Positions 11,644 to 26,886 of a DNA stretch of 64,000 nt are shown one piece after another. Every line of letters begins with the position of its first letter. The first letter of the stretch is position 1. The position numbers and the translations under genes are program-made. The notes beneath the pieces were generated by a model. The model was not told where the DNA came from. It searched no databases and was given only the letters and a program-made list of their open reading frames with translations. The stretch is from Margaritispora aquatica (Eukaryota; Ascomycota; Leotiomycetes; Helotiales; Discinellaceae), in contig VJWN01000009.1 of the NCBI GenBank assembly GCA_007644065.1, positions 1,426,001-1,490,000 on the forward strand, written 5' to 3'.

Positions 11644-12264
11644 GACGATTAAAACGCGTTGATGTTATGGGAAAAAGCCTCTGTCCTATTGTTGAGTCTA
11701 GACTTCTGACGTTGTTGGGATTGAAATGAAGGATGGATGGCCACAATGAAACTGGCCAATATCAACAGCGAGACTTTGGAGCTTCAAGCAGTGATTTTAT
11801 GTGACTGCGATCGCCCAAACATCGACAAATAACAACAAGCAGTTCATCAAAGATTTGATAGAATGAGATATCGCAACCTATGTACAGAGTACGAAGTTGT
11901 ACTTTTGGGTAAAAAGGAAGATGGAGGATCTGATGTTTTCGTATCGGCGCGTTGACGAGGCAACTGCACGGAGGTAGCGTTTTGATTCTCCCGGATCGGT
12001 CATGATTCGCTGGGTTTGGGGGAAGGCTTGGCAAGATCTGCCTCCGTTTCATAATGCCCCGCTATAGACTAGTCCTAATATAGTTAGGTCTCATCCCGCT
12101 CACAAGGCTGCAGCTCAACCTTCCTAGCAGGCTTAGCAGGGAGAAAGAAGGCAACTTCATCCAGCCGAAAGCTCAAGCTGTAGCGACAACTTGAGTGAAG
12201 CAAGATCTAAGTACAACACATATTCATAGGGCTTTTAACAGCAGCTACCCACTGGGAGATCATC
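11644..12264. promoter_or_regulatory. Shared upstream region of ASE1 and CSN5
   Basis: This 621-bp divergent intergenic region must hold both promoters. I see no coding frame of substance and no element I can name with confidence. Confidence 0.4.
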
Positions 12265-13371
12265 ATGGATACCGCGTACAAGACCTGGGGTAAGGAATAT
12301 CCTATAAATCGACCCCGCATCTGCGATTAGAAGCTTACAATACTGATAACAGAGCTTGACAATAACGTCAAATTGGTCGATCCTCAGAGAGATGCCCTCT
12401 ATACGTATGATGCTGCTGAGCAGAAAGTCATTGGTGATCAAAAGCCATGGAAGGGCAACCCTCATTACTTCAAGAATGTTCGAATCTCCGCTGTAGCTTT
12501 ACTCAAGATGGTAATGCACGCCCGGTCTGGAGGCTCCATCGAAGTCATGGGCTTGATGCAAGGCAAGATCTCAGGCGACACATTTATTGTCACAGATGCT
12601 TTCAGGTTGCCAGTTGAGGGAACGGAGACTAGAGTCAATGCTCAAGACGAGGCAAACGAATATATGGTTGGATATCTGCAAGCATGCCGTGATCAAGGAA
12701 AATTAGAAAATGCAGTGGGATGGTATCACAGCCACCCAGGATACGGTTGTTGGCTCTCCGGAATTGATGTTGGCACACAAGCCATTCAACAGACCTTCTC
12801 AGATCCCTTCTTAGCTGTGGTCATCGACCCGGACCGCACCATATCGGCAGGCAAGGTAGAAATCGGAGCTTTCAGAACCTACCCTGAGGACTATAAGCCA
12901 GCCAATGCCGATGCAGACGATGGCTACCAAACAATTCCCTTGGCCAAGATTGAGGATTTCGGTGCGCATGCAAATCGCTACTACAGCTTAGAAGTCTCGC
13001 ACTACAAGAGCTCTTTAGACACCAAGATGCTTGAGCTTCTCTGGAACAAATACTGGGTACAAACCATTAGCCAAAGTCCACTCTTCACCAACCGCGAATA
13101 CAGTAGCAAGCAGATGCTCGATCTTTCTTCCAAAATCCGCGAGGCTGAGAGGGGAATCCACAACGTGAACAGACTACCAGGCATTGGTGGTACACATCGG
13201 ATGATGGATCAGCAGCTGGAGAAGATAGTCCGAGACAGCACCAAGATTTCTGGTGAGGAGGTAACAGGCTTAATGGCTGGATCTGTGAAGGCTAAGCTGT
13301 TTAATGGACTGGGAGAGAAGCCGAAAAGTGAGGACAAGGTGGTTGAAATGGCTGGTACTGCGGAATCATGA
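12265..13371 (+). CDS. CSN5: COP9 signalosome subunit 5 (JAMM deneddylase)
   Basis: CSN5 is the catalytic metalloprotease of the COP9 signalosome and removes NEDD8 from cullins. Two exons, 12265..12289 and 12353..13371, give 347 residues. The MPN+/JAMM site is intact: Glu72 in EVMGLMQG, then His134 and His136 and Asp147 in the [14 protein letters not shown] block. The N-terminus (start [13 protein letters not shown]) and the [15 protein letters not shown] block are typical of CSN5 rather than of proteasomal Rpn11. The length matches the family. The first exon is only 25 nt and is supported by a clean donor and in-frame junction. Confidence 0.96.
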
Positions 13372-14125
13372 TTGGGGGGTGTCTAGGAATAATCCAAAAT
13401 GCAGCGAAGCATTGCTTGGCGTATCAATGACTACACGAAAAGGCGTTTGGGAGCAAAGGGTGCTTCTTGCATGCTTCTATGCGATGAGCATAGCACGATA
13501 GAAATGATATCTATGAGAAATGAATGAAATCCACAATACCCATTCACTAACTACACTGTCTTCTCCAACTCTTTCAACCATAAGTTTTTATTTTTATTTT
13601 CAATCATTCTGAATTCCCTCCCAGACCAGACCATTTCATCTTAAGAGGACAGCCGGATTACGTCACCGTGGACAAAGACCGCCCACTAAATTCCTCAGAA
13701 GAGATGACTTCTCTCAAAATGAGCTTGGGTATGTGCCACGTTGTATGGTCTTGAAAATAGTGAGCAGATGAAGATCTAAACAAACGACTCATGTGCTGTG
13801 ACGGGTGGGAAACCCTAAATTTGACTTGGTCCAAGACATTTCGCAACTGGCTGACTCGGCTTCCGACGTCAGAGTGTAGTAAATAAACAAAGGACGATAA
13901 ACTTATCAAATAGCGAGCCATGCTCGATATCTATGTAAATGTCTTCCATTAGAGTTGCAAGATGCATGAATGTGAAATGACCTAGCCTACATCAGAAAGG
14001 ATTATCAAGATCTCACCTACATAGCATGCATGACGCAGGTAAACAGCAGGAGATTGGAATTTGCTCTCTATTCGATTACTCTTACATCAGTTTACAATAT
14101 TTACACTTCTCCACTCCAAGCTGTT
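13372..14125. other. Convergent intergenic region, no gene seen
   Basis: Lies between the 3' ends of CSN5 and MSE1. Only short, non-protein-like frames are present. Confidence 0.55.
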
Positions 14126-16563
<2,438 letters not shown>

Positions 16564-18008
16564 ATGGCTTCTGAAGAAGTCGATCTCTATGGTGAGTAAT
16601 GGATGGATGGATGACAGTATATTTCCCACCATTTGCTGACTTTTGTTAGAGGTTCTCGGTATTCAGAGGGATGCCACCAAATCTCAGGTCAAGAAAGCAT
16701 ATCATAAGGTCAATTCTCTCCGTAGCAGCCTTGCAGACGTCTGCTTACAGTTTTACAGGCAGCACTACAGCATCATCCAGACAAGGTACCAGAAGAGCAA
16801 CGAGAGGAGTCCGAATTGAAGTTTAAAGCTGTCAGCCAAGCCTATGAGATCCTCCACGATGAGGAGAAGCGACACCTCTACGATACCCATGGCATGGCCG
16901 CCTTCGATCCAAGCAGGGGAGGTCCAGGTGGGATGGGTGGCGGGGTAGATCTCGAAGAGATGCTGCAACAAATGTTCGGTATGGGTGGTGGTGGTATGCC
17001 ACCAGGATTCGGAGGTGATGCCGGTGGAATTCCCAGGAGACCCAGACGAGGACGCGACGAAGAGCAGAAGTATGAAGTTACGCTGGAGGAACTTTACAAG
17101 GGCAAGACGGTCAAGTTTGCCAGCACAAAGAATGTCATTTGCAGTCATTGCAAAGGCAGTGGAGGAAAGGAGAAAGCCAAGCCAGTTACTTGCGAGAAGT
17201 GCAAAGGTCAAGGTGTCACCGTCGGCCTTCGATCTGTCGGACCAGGACTTGTTACCCAGGAGAGAGTTATTTGCGACAAGTGCACTGGAACCGGAAAGTT
17301 CTTCAAGGAGAAGGAGAGATGCAAGAAGTGCAAGGGCGTTCGCACAACCTCGGAAAAGAAAGTGCTCGAGATATACATTCCAAAGGGTGCTCGTGAGGGC
17401 GAACGAATAGTCTTGGAGGGAGAGGCTGACCAAGTTCCCGACCAAACACCTGGAGATATCGTCTTTACGCTTGTTGAGGAAGAGCATGATATTTTCCAAC
17501 GAGCTGGTGACGATCTCTCAGCCGAAATTGATGTCACTCTTGCCGAAGCACTTACTGGATTCTCGAGGATAGTTTTGAAGCATCTGGACGGTCGTGGTAT
17601 TCACCTAGAGCATCCCCAAGGAAAAATCTTAAGGCCAGGTCAGATTCTCAAGGTCAAGGGTGAGGGCATGCCGCTCAAGAAGACCGATCTCAAGGGTGAT
17701 TTGTATTTGATTGTCAAGATCGATTTTCCAGAGAATGGCTGGACTGAGGATCCTGCTGTTTTTGCTAGTCTCCAAAAGGTTCTTCCAAAGCCAGATCCCG
17801 AGAATGCTATTGAAGCTACCGAGGTCGATGAGGTAGAGTTCGAATCGGATGCTGATATTGAGGAGGTACGTTTAACACTCTCTTGCTAATCTGACATTGC
17901 TAACATTTCCAGTTTGGTGCCAATTCGGGTGATCCTAGAGCAGGTGGTGGGTGGGTTGACGACGACGATGACGATGAGGCTGGTGGAGCACAATGTGCAC
18001 AACAATAG
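16564..18008 (+). CDS. Type I DnaJ/Hsp40 co-chaperone with CaaX end (Mas5/Ydj1/Xdj1 type)
   Basis: A J-protein that stimulates Hsp70 ATPase. Four exons, 16564..16591, 16650..16708, 16759..17865 and 17913..18008, give 429 residues. The J domain occupies about residues 5-70 with HPD at 35-37. A Gly/Met-rich linker follows. The zinc-finger region (about 157-222) has four CxxC repeats: CSHCKGSG, CEKCKGQG, CDKCTGTG and CKKCKG. The two C-terminal substrate-binding domains follow. The protein ends CAQQ, a CaaX-like farnesylation signal as in Ydj1-type chaperones, which suggests ER or mitochondrial outer-membrane association. The N-terminus resembles Xdj1 as much as Mas5, so I give no symbol. Confidence 0.93.
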
Positions 18009-19513
18009 AGCGTTATACATAGATACGATGCTACGACGGCTTTTACGTTCATCACGCAGCGTTTTCTTTCATGGGTGGGTAAATCTGAGGCATTGCTTGG
18101 TAGACCGCATCTGCGTCACGCCTAAAGTTAAAGGGGTCATGCTGGCCTGATTAGGATATGCTTCTACATAGAGGATCCATCGGCGGAATAATAAAAATAA
18201 ATCATAGATAGTCTTAGGCTCAAATATGTCAACGCGGGCTCGATGCGAAGTGTTCTTCAGCCACATAGAGGCACAATACATCAGATACACCGATGAACTC
18301 AGATATCTGCCAGATTGTTAGCTTGTGTGTGTATTCTTAAGGAGACATGGTTATCAGGACCTCCTTCATAGCGATCACATCATGATAAACATAAAAACTT
18401 GCAGGTATACCTCAAAATTACAATGAATACCCAATCTCACTCCAGTCCTTTAGTCCTGCAGTCCTCGTGGATCTCTTCAAGCTCGCCAACGTACTCACAT
18501 CGTACTGATAGCACTCAGCCTGAACACTAAAATCCTACTTGACAAACACGGCAAGGATGAGGAGTATAGAATTATGCGCTTGTACATTTAGCAGTTCTGC
18601 CGTTTCAAAGGCCCTCGTCGTGAGTATCTCAATAGAACAAAGAGCACCTCAAGCTTCAACTTTGCCTAGCTAGAATTCTACAAACAGACCAGACAATCCA
18701 GACCAATTCCGCTCACTCTCCGCTTCTCTAGTGACTGAACTTGGGATAGCAAATTGGACTCAAAGCATCAAAAGTCATGTTGGAAGCTTGAAAATTATGT
18801 CGCGAAAATATAATGAGGAAAGGTGAATTTGAAACGAGAAATGCAGACTGAAAAGAGCCCTTGTACTGGTAGAGCGGATCCAAAAGCTCGCTTTGCATTC
18901 CGTGACTACACAATGTGTGGTAGGTACACATTCATCCAGCTTCATCATCCTCATCATCCACGAATATCCGCTTCGCTCCGTTCATTACCAATACCAATAT
19001 ACTTACTTACATACCTACCTCATTAGTGCTGACGCAGCTCTCCGCCCCCTGAAAACGCTCGCTTAGCCCGACTGGACATCCGCCCCTAGCATGTATTCCC
19101 GCCCGTGCAGCCTCGGGTTCGGGTTGATGACTGCGTCAGGATTGCTTGTTTCGCCATGGCTCAGCCAGTGATACTTGAGCATTATGGATTCCCTCTGACT
19201 GTGCCCTTGTCTTGGCTATTATAGCGCTGTACGTAGTATTTTGGCATGAGGCTTACTTACGAGCACCTTACCTACCTACCGCGGTGTAGGGAAGTCACGA
19301 GTTTGTTTACAGATCAACGATGCTCGAGATTGAGATACCGTGTAGAAATGTATGGGAGCGAAGTTATAGTATCTTCCTGTTGTTTTGATTTCTATAAGAG
19401 GACCATTTCCCTCGCTCTATTCGCTTCTCAATCACTCAAACAATCACACCTCGTCTCAAGCCTACAATTTACAATCACTCCAACAGTTATCCTACATATT
19501 CCCTGCAATCACC
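18009..19513. other. Intergenic, no gene seen
   Basis: A 1.5-kb region upstream of the FMN reductase gene. Just upstream of that gene the sequence is rich in C and T and in ACTCAA/ATCACTC tracts, typical of fungal 5' UTRs. Confidence 0.5.
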
Positions 19514-20238
19514 ATGTCGACCACTCCAGCAGTCAAGAAGATAGCTCTCATCACCGGCTCCACACGAGCAGTTCGAATCGGTCCCGCCGTCACCCAGTTT
19601 GTGAACTCGGTCGTCACCACATCCCTTGATCCACTCGCATCAAACCCAGAGACATCTTTCAGTGTTGACATCGTCGATATCGCCACATTCAAGCTCCCAG
19701 TGTTCGACGAGAAAGTGCATCCAGCTGCCGTGCCATTTATGGCTCAGTTCGAGCATGCTCATAGCATTGCAGTACGTCCTCTTCTGAGTCCTCCCTCTTG
19801 GCAATCCATAGAATTTCCTAGGGAGCTGTAGCTAACATTGCAAAGTGGTCTGCCGAAATCGCCAAATATGACGCATACATCCTTGTCACAGCATGCTACA
19901 ACTCTGGCGCACCAGGCGGCGTGAAGAACGCAGTTGACTACCTCTACAACGAAGTCAAGGGCAAGCCATGGATGATCATCTCATACGGAACATACGGCGG
20001 GGTACCTGCTGCCGAGGCTCTCACGATGAATTTGGAGTCCATGGGCTGTGTTGTGGTCGACACTAAACCTGCTCTGTTCTTTGCGCAGACAGAACCGAAG
20101 GTCATGGGCATGAGTGCTGACGTGTTGTCTGCAGCTCAGGGCCAGGTCGGTGAGGCGAGTTTGGCGGCTTGGGCGGAGAAGAAGGATGAGATTTTGAAGG
20201 GTTTGGAGGAGGTGAAGACTTTGTTGGCTAAGGTATGA
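19514..20238 (+). CDS. NADPH-dependent FMN reductase-like flavoprotein
   Basis: Two exons, 19514..19771 and 19846..20238, give 216 residues. The flavodoxin-like fold signatures are visible: IALITGSTRAVRIGP near the start (FMN phosphate loop), YDAYILVTACYNSGAPGG and KNAVDYLYNE in the middle, then KPWMIISYGTYGG. These match the NADPH-dependent FMN reductase family; substrates vary widely, so the physiological role is open. No signal peptide is seen. The gene is convergent with the Zn2Cys6 regulator, with only 29 bp between the two stop codons. Confidence 0.88.
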
Positions 20239-20267
20239 TTGTTGAATGTGTAGGATCTTGCAGTAGA

Positions 20268-22184
20268 TTAAGATACCAATTTTATGGCTTTCTCCGCGAT
20301 CTCAATATCCTTGAGATAGTTAACTGTAGTAAATCAGTCATTGTTCTGAACGAGTGAACAAAAATGAGAAGCATACCAAAGATCCCAATCCTTATACCAA
20401 ATTGCTTAAAGTAATTTTTGAGAACCGCCAAATCGCTTTGCCAATCCTCATTTCGTTCGCCATATTTAATGTGCATCAGTGCTGCCGTGTATAGACTCCT
20501 GTGACTCCAGAACGCCAGGCGACTACAGTCCATAGGCGTCCCCGATGTAGAGAATTTTGCAGTAAGGATTATGATACTTGTGAGAGACTTGAGAGCTGAT
20601 TTTGAACGAATTACTGAGTCGTGATCAAGAGCACGAGATAAGGTATCCAGATGGAGAAGGAATTGTGCACTGGACTATTAGCCGAGAAGCCTACAGTGAG
20701 AGACGGATAACTCACTTCGCAAGCAGGCCAAAGGCACCACAATAACCGCCCGAAGACTGTCCACTGCTTGAAGTTAGTCTAAAATCCCTTATTCAGGTCG
20801 AAGTAATGGAAATGCAATAGTTTGAAGGGGTCACTACTCACGGCCCCGGTATCAATGCACCCGTAAAATATTGCAACGCAACTTCAAGTTTTCTTGCATC
20901 ATTTGACATCTCTTCTGAAGTTCTACCTCCACTATTGACATGCTGCAAAACCAAGTCTAACAAGTACGTAACCTGAATTGTTGTAGAGAAAGTGCCTAGA
21001 TTGGTAAATCCTCGTGTCTGTAGCGAAGCAGCCAGACTAACGTCCCGAGGAAGCAAAAGGCCTTTGCTAACTCGAACAGGAGTAGATTCTGGTAGAATAT
21101 TTTCTGGCTGAGGAGGACTCGATGCGCATGGGAGAGTGTAGTTCCTAGGTTCGCATTGGATGATTCTTCTTGGGTCAGCACCTATACTCTCAATTAATCA
21201 TAACCACAAAGTGCGTACCTTTCAAGCACACTACAACACCACCAAAGCCTTCGATGTTTCTCCATGATAGTTTTTTCCCCTACCTCTGAAGGTAACTCAC
21301 ATTTCACAGACATATGGATTCCCATTACCTGAGCCATCCTAACGCAGCAGCCAATTGTAAGCCAAGCCTCTTGCTGCAAGTCTTGACACCACTCCCAGCT
21401 CGCCAGTAACAGCCCTACCAGTAAGAGTTCAATTGCAGTTTTCCCGGTACTTTGACTTTGGAAGAGGAACCGCTTCAGCGCGACATATAGTTCGTCCTGA
21501 TGCGAGTAACGATCCTGTGGTTGAGGAAATATGAAACTGACGAGGAAGACTACAGCAACAATCACTGAAAACGGAGTATCATCCTTCAATAGTACTTCGT
21601 CTTTATCAAAAATCTCAAACCGCCTCCAAAACTTGTCCTTTTCTATGATAGGAAGGCTCCAGTTGAAGCCTCGGAAGAAGATCTCACAGCTGTCTTGGAG
21701 GCCATCTCGACCTCGTTGCCTAACAACATCATCAAGTAACCTCTGGATCTGTAAGACTGCATCATCACTGCTGCTCTGACTCTGACTCTGGTCCAAAGGT
21801 AGCGAAGGTAGGATGCCACCAAGGTCAGACGATGGTGGAGTCTGATACAAATGACTCTGGTTCACGGGACCAGAGACAATCTCGACAATTGGAGAAAAGC
21901 TGTTCCACATTCTCCTCACTCCACCTCGTTCGTAACTATCGCTGGTGATATGTGAGTCCGAAGCATAGGAGCACTTCACAAGTAGCCTGCACTCGGTGTC
22001 AGCACTGTTTGACTTTGCATCATTATTGGGTCACCTACCTACTGCAGCGTCCACACACAGGTAGACCTTTATCACAGGCTTTCTTGCGCCTCTTGCAGGG
22101 CTCGCAAACCATTGCTGAGATCTCTCTGATGCCTCGTACAGCTACAATTCCCACGCCAGCTTCAACAGGCATGACGCCACGCAT
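20268..22184 (-). CDS. Zn2Cys6 fungal transcription factor
   Basis: Six exons, 22039..22184, 21219..21986, 20842..21186, 20716..20763, 20377..20669 and 20268..20323, give 551 residues with consistent phases. The binuclear zinc cluster lies near the N-terminus: CEPCKRRKKACDKGLPVCGR then CSRLLVKC after the first intron, giving all six cysteines. The middle-homology (fungal_trans) region starts near CEIFFRGFNWSLPIIEKDKF and includes EAWLTIGCCVRMAQVMGIH and EKHRRLWWCCSVLE. The exon 2/3 acceptor was chosen because the nearer one creates a stop. Targets are unknown. Its tail-to-tail neighbour is a flavin reductase, but linkage in regulation is only a guess. Confidence 0.88.
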
Positions 22185-23145
22185 ATTGTGGTCTCGGTTC
22201 GAAAGTAAAAGCCCGGAAGATCTCACCACTCACATCGCTTCACAAGTAACAACTTCGCATGTATTGTTTTCTCGTGGGTGACGGGTAATACTTTATTGCA
22301 TTTTGATGAAGATGTGGAATAAAGACACAAAGATCTTAGACACGGTAGGATGAACCGAACATAGGTAAGTCAAGGATGATGGGTCCCGCGAGTCAGCATC
22401 ACTTGAGGGAGTTTGGATCACGTGGATAAGTTGATCCAACTTTCGTATAGCGTAAATGTCAGGATGAAAGAAATATAAGTCCATGAGACTGATATCATGC
22501 AAAATGAGGTTAATATATACCTTCTTGTATATATGCAGCCTATAAACAAATTTTAAGAAATTGTTTCTCCCTCACTCATTCATCCCTTCTGTCCTATACT
22601 ACGTGTAAATCCATCAAGAAGCTTGCATTGACTGTATTTAAATAGGGTTATTAGGCCCAAATATTATCTATCACTGAACGATCTTGCAGATAATTATATA
22701 TATCTCATTGAACGAGCACCTGATCCACTTCTCTGTTTGCTCGAAATTGGCTCACGCCAACCAGTATCTCATATATCACATCAGTTCATTGCTCATTGTT
22801 TGGCCACCTATCTACATACCTCCAATACCCAGTCGCGATCTCTGATTCATTAATTCTAGAACCCAATAACCAAACGAAAAACCTCCTCCTGGAGACCCAT
22901 ACACAATGACTGCTCCTAAAGGGATCAAAGTCGTGTCCCAGAATTGACATGCTGCCTATCCCCCCAAAACACCCCTTTATCATGCAGGTTTTCATGTCGA
23001 ATGCCCATATTCAACTCCAACTCCAATTCCCAACCCCTTTAAAGATTATTCATTCCCATAAATACTCCATGACGTATGCGACGTATCCTGGTAACGACCA
23101 CTGTAGGCTTTTTACAACTTGAAGGTGTTCACATGGTTCAGACTT
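22185..23145. other. AT-rich intergenic region
   Basis: Holds the upstream region of the Zn2Cys6 gene and the 3' flank of the arrestin gene. Only short frames of poor composition occur. Confidence 0.55.
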
Positions 23146-25984
23146 TTAATAAGAGCTGTTCGATGGACCCGGTTGATTGGACGCACTGGCTGTGCTGGCT
23201 TGGCCTGTCAGCATGCGATGGGCGTCGGCGTTGAACATAAAATTGCGATCAATATCCATGCTTCGAGCTATTCGGCCTCCAGGAGTTCTTGGATTCACAA
23301 CATTTACTCGACCTTTACTGTATGCTCTTGTACCATCCTCGTCGTCTGTATCCGTTCGATCATCTTCAAATTCACCTAACCTGTTTATTGTTAGTTCCGC
23401 ACGCAGTGATATAGTACTAACCATCTCTTACCTGGCAAAATAATCGGCTAATCCATCAACACTTGGCGTACCAATTACATGATCATAAAGTGGCGGAGGC
23501 GTTGCAAGAGGTGGCGGCGGCTCGTCAGCATCAAAGGCCGGGGGATTAAAGCTTGGAGCCCTCAGCATATGTATTGGTCTTTGAACTGCTGCATTGTTCG
23601 ACAAATGAGCTGGGGCAGGTCTTGCGAGATCTGGCACAGCGAATCCTCCATCAGATCCAAAGCTAACCGAGTCTCTTGTATCCGCAAGTGACGGAACGTT
23701 CTCTGTCGATGAGGAGGGGGAGCCTTCAGCAGTTGCTGCACCTGGGCAGCCACAGACGCGCTGTTGAGTCTGCATACTACTTGGTTCGGTGTATTCGGGA
23801 AGAGCCAGGTTGGCTTGTGTAGCTCGACAACTGAGCAGGGTGATTGGAGAATCGATAGAAATTTCAAAGTGACGTCGTTTTTTGCCGGTTGGGTCGTCTG
23901 TATCTAACCGTGAAAGACGCAAGATGATCTAAATATACAGTTAGTCATCATTGTGGATATAGCTGTGAAGATGTACCTTGATCCAGTGATGTACATCAAC
24001 GTTTTTCCATGTGCAATCAGGAGCAAGCCTCTTCGTCACGTCTTTTTGCATCGCCTCGCAGGTAGGCAACTGGACATTCATCTCAATCTCCGTCTGGCCT
24101 AGAAATTGTTCAAGGCCCAGATCAAGATCCCCGAGCATATTTTCTGTAATTTCTGGTAAAGGTTCAGGCTGAGAGTTGGTTGCCTCAGCTATACGTTGCC
24201 GCTGTTGTCGAGCCAGGCCCCGTCTATAATTTCTCTGGTGTTCTGTTGGTTCGCCACCCCTGAGAACTCTGACCTCTGACTTTGCATATTCTTCTGTCAA
24301 TGGCTTTCCGGCCGACTTTTCGATCAATAAAATCTTGCGGGTCGTATCTCGTCTAGCAACTTTTTTCTCCGAGCAGAAATATTCAATGTTCTCGCTGACA
24401 TACACCTTTAGCTTATGAACCTGGACTTTAGCGAGCGGAGTCAGCTTGAAGGCAATTGGGATCTTGGTACCAATGGGAAAGGATTTGCCAGATATCATGA
24501 TCTCATAATGGAGCTGGTCTTCCCATTTCCGATTGATTGAGATGGGTTCAAATAACTCTAAGGAGTCTTCAGACGGTGCCCGCACAACCGGAATTTCCAT
24601 AGATCCGACAAGGTTAGGCTTGAAGGTTCCGGATCGTTGAATGACAGCTTCCAGTTCCCATTTGACGGAGGCCATAGGTAATTTAGCTGTTTCTGGGCTA
24701 TTGTTGTCAATCGGTACCTCAAAGGCATACTCATAAATCCCAGGCGGGAATGTTTTGTAGCCTTTTTGAGCGGGTGTCGTTTTATCGCCGAATGGCGACT
24801 CCCCCTTTTGAAAGCTCCGGGATTGATTGTTCTGCAGCGAGAGTCTTTTTTGGTCCTTGGTAGATAGCAATGTGCTTGATCTGCTTGATCTACCACCGAG
24901 TATTGGAATTGAGAAATTGCTTTGTCCAGAATAGTCCGAGCCCGACAAATTGGTGACTGAACTGCTCGCTGATGTGTCGCCTTTGAAGACATAATTGCAG
25001 TTGTGGCCGTAGCCGATGTTGTTTTCTTTGTCCCACTTCGCCTCATAAAACGGGAACCCTTGTGTGCGCAACGAATCTTCTTCTAGATATGACGTCTTCG
25101 CTGGAGGAATGCCTAGGGACTCGTTAACAATTGATCACCTCCGCTGTTTCACCAGTAGGATTATTACCTTCAGGCCATTCCGTCCTCCCACGTCCCTTAA
25201 ATGTGAGAACAATAGCCTTTATTTTTGCGCTTTTTGTAACCTCAACTTGCATCCTTCCTCTTAACATTGTCCCTGTTGAATTTGAGGATGAGTCTCGCGT
25301 GGTGCCATCGTGATCAAGGCCAGTAAGAAACACCACTGGTTCGGCCAGAATTATCCTGCATGACACGCCATTACCTGCGCAGAGAGGCTTCTGGGCATCG
25401 ACAACAGACTTGCTGGATGTAGTAATCGAAGAATCGCTGATGCTAGGTCGCGGACTTCCTGAGCCTACGAGAGATGGCCTTGGTGTATCGCCCATCGCCG
25501 AACTGCTAGCCATTCTTCTGCTCAAAATTGTGGAAGGGTCCCCGGAAGTAAAAGAAAGGGAGCTTCTAATCGATGATCTAGGGGTGTTCGAAGTACCGGG
25601 ACTATCGATCGCCGTGGGGATTGTAGGTACTGCAACTCTGAGGCCTGGTACAGATGGTTGGGTGGTTGAAGGATTTGGAGATTGGGGTGAGAAAACCGAG
25701 CCCAACACACGCTTTGCGCTCTCCCTTGAAGCCAGCTTTCTTAGCTCAACGCGGAATCTCGAAGGCTTCTTTGGTTCTGGTTTAGGTGGCTGAGGCCGGA
25801 GATCGTATGGCACGAACCCAGCAGGTAAACGAGTAATATGTATAGAGTGTGGTCTTCGCTGTCTGGGACGGCACGGAGGGGCAGGAAGCCGGGCTTTGCG
25901 AGTTTTGTCTGTGATGAAGTCGGCAGGACTGTAGGATATCGTGCCTCTGCTAGTACGGTAGGAAAGGACGACTGAATCTGACAT
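23146..25984 (-). CDS. Arrestin-related trafficking adaptor (CreD/Rod1/Rog3 type)
   Basis: Such adaptors bind plasma-membrane transporters and recruit a HECT ubiquitin ligase for endocytosis. Four exons, 25168..25984, 23977..25112, 23432..23928 and 23146..23380, give 894 residues. The arrestin N and C folds span roughly residues 10-670, interrupted by a Ser/Pro-rich insertion near 90-200. PY-type ligase-binding motifs are visible: LPEY near residue 694 and PPLY near residue 796 in PPPPLATPPPLYDHV. The latter block is characteristic of CreD-like proteins, which act in carbon-catabolite control in Aspergillus. The start at 25984 is the first in-frame ATG. Confidence 0.88.
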
Positions 25985-26886
25985 GATGTGTGTTAACAAG
26001 CAGATTCTCCCAACATGTAGCTGATTTTCAATGCTTCTTCTTCAATTTGCCAACATCAATTCCGAGGACAACGAGGAACCATTAAGAAATATACATGGGA
26101 TTGCAATTATCCCACGACATGATATGCCATTTGCAATCTCGATCACCAGGGAAAGGAGAGTTGGGACGCACTTGCGCACTGGTATCTGGTATCAAAATGT
26201 GAAGAAACATCATGCAACGTGCATCAACAGGGTAGTTGCCAGTAGATGTTGGGCGTGAAGTGATCTGGTAGGCAATGGCTGGATGAATCGTACTCACAAT
26301 CTCATGAAGCACTCTGTTTGTTGTCCCCACGAACAAGGAGCGGTATGCTTGTGTTCTGCCAGCACATGCGATGTAACGAGTAGCAACGACTAGTAACGAG
26401 TAGGTGGCAGGGTGGAGAAAGAGCACAGAGCGCACAAGGACCAAGATGAAGCCAGGGAAAAGATTGTCGTGTGAGGTGAAAGTGTAAAAGTCGTGGAAGG
26501 ATACCTTGAGTATCTTGGGATATTTTGGAACTCCTCAGATGTACGAGTAGGATTGCAGTACGGTACTGGGACTGGAGCAGTCTTCCAAGGCTATCCGATT
26601 GCTCGCTTGTTTCTCGGGGTCGAGGATCTATCCCCCACCTAATCCCTGTCGAGATCTCTATGATGACGGTGTGCAGAAGCTAATATTGTCGCAAATATGC
26701 AGCCAGAAAATTATCACGACACAGAATTGATCGTGATGAGTGGGTGGATGCTAGATTGTTATATGCGCAAGGTATAGAGGTATAGAATAGACAATATAAT
26801 ATGCAAAAGGAGGAAAGTTGTTTGAGATGTTGGAAAAGACTTTGGGCGCCCATCATTTACCCTGCTGAAGCTAGAGCTACTGCTGC
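25985..26886. other. Intergenic region left of the gap
   Basis: No gene is seen. The last bases before the gap show a GCT/ACT-rich trinucleotide pattern, so the gap may lie in or next to a repeat. Confidence 0.5.

Noticed and set aside
25410..25793. 127-codon plus-strand frame with Leu/Glu/Val-rich content
   Set aside because: Antisense shadow of the Ser/Pro-rich first exon of the arrestin gene.
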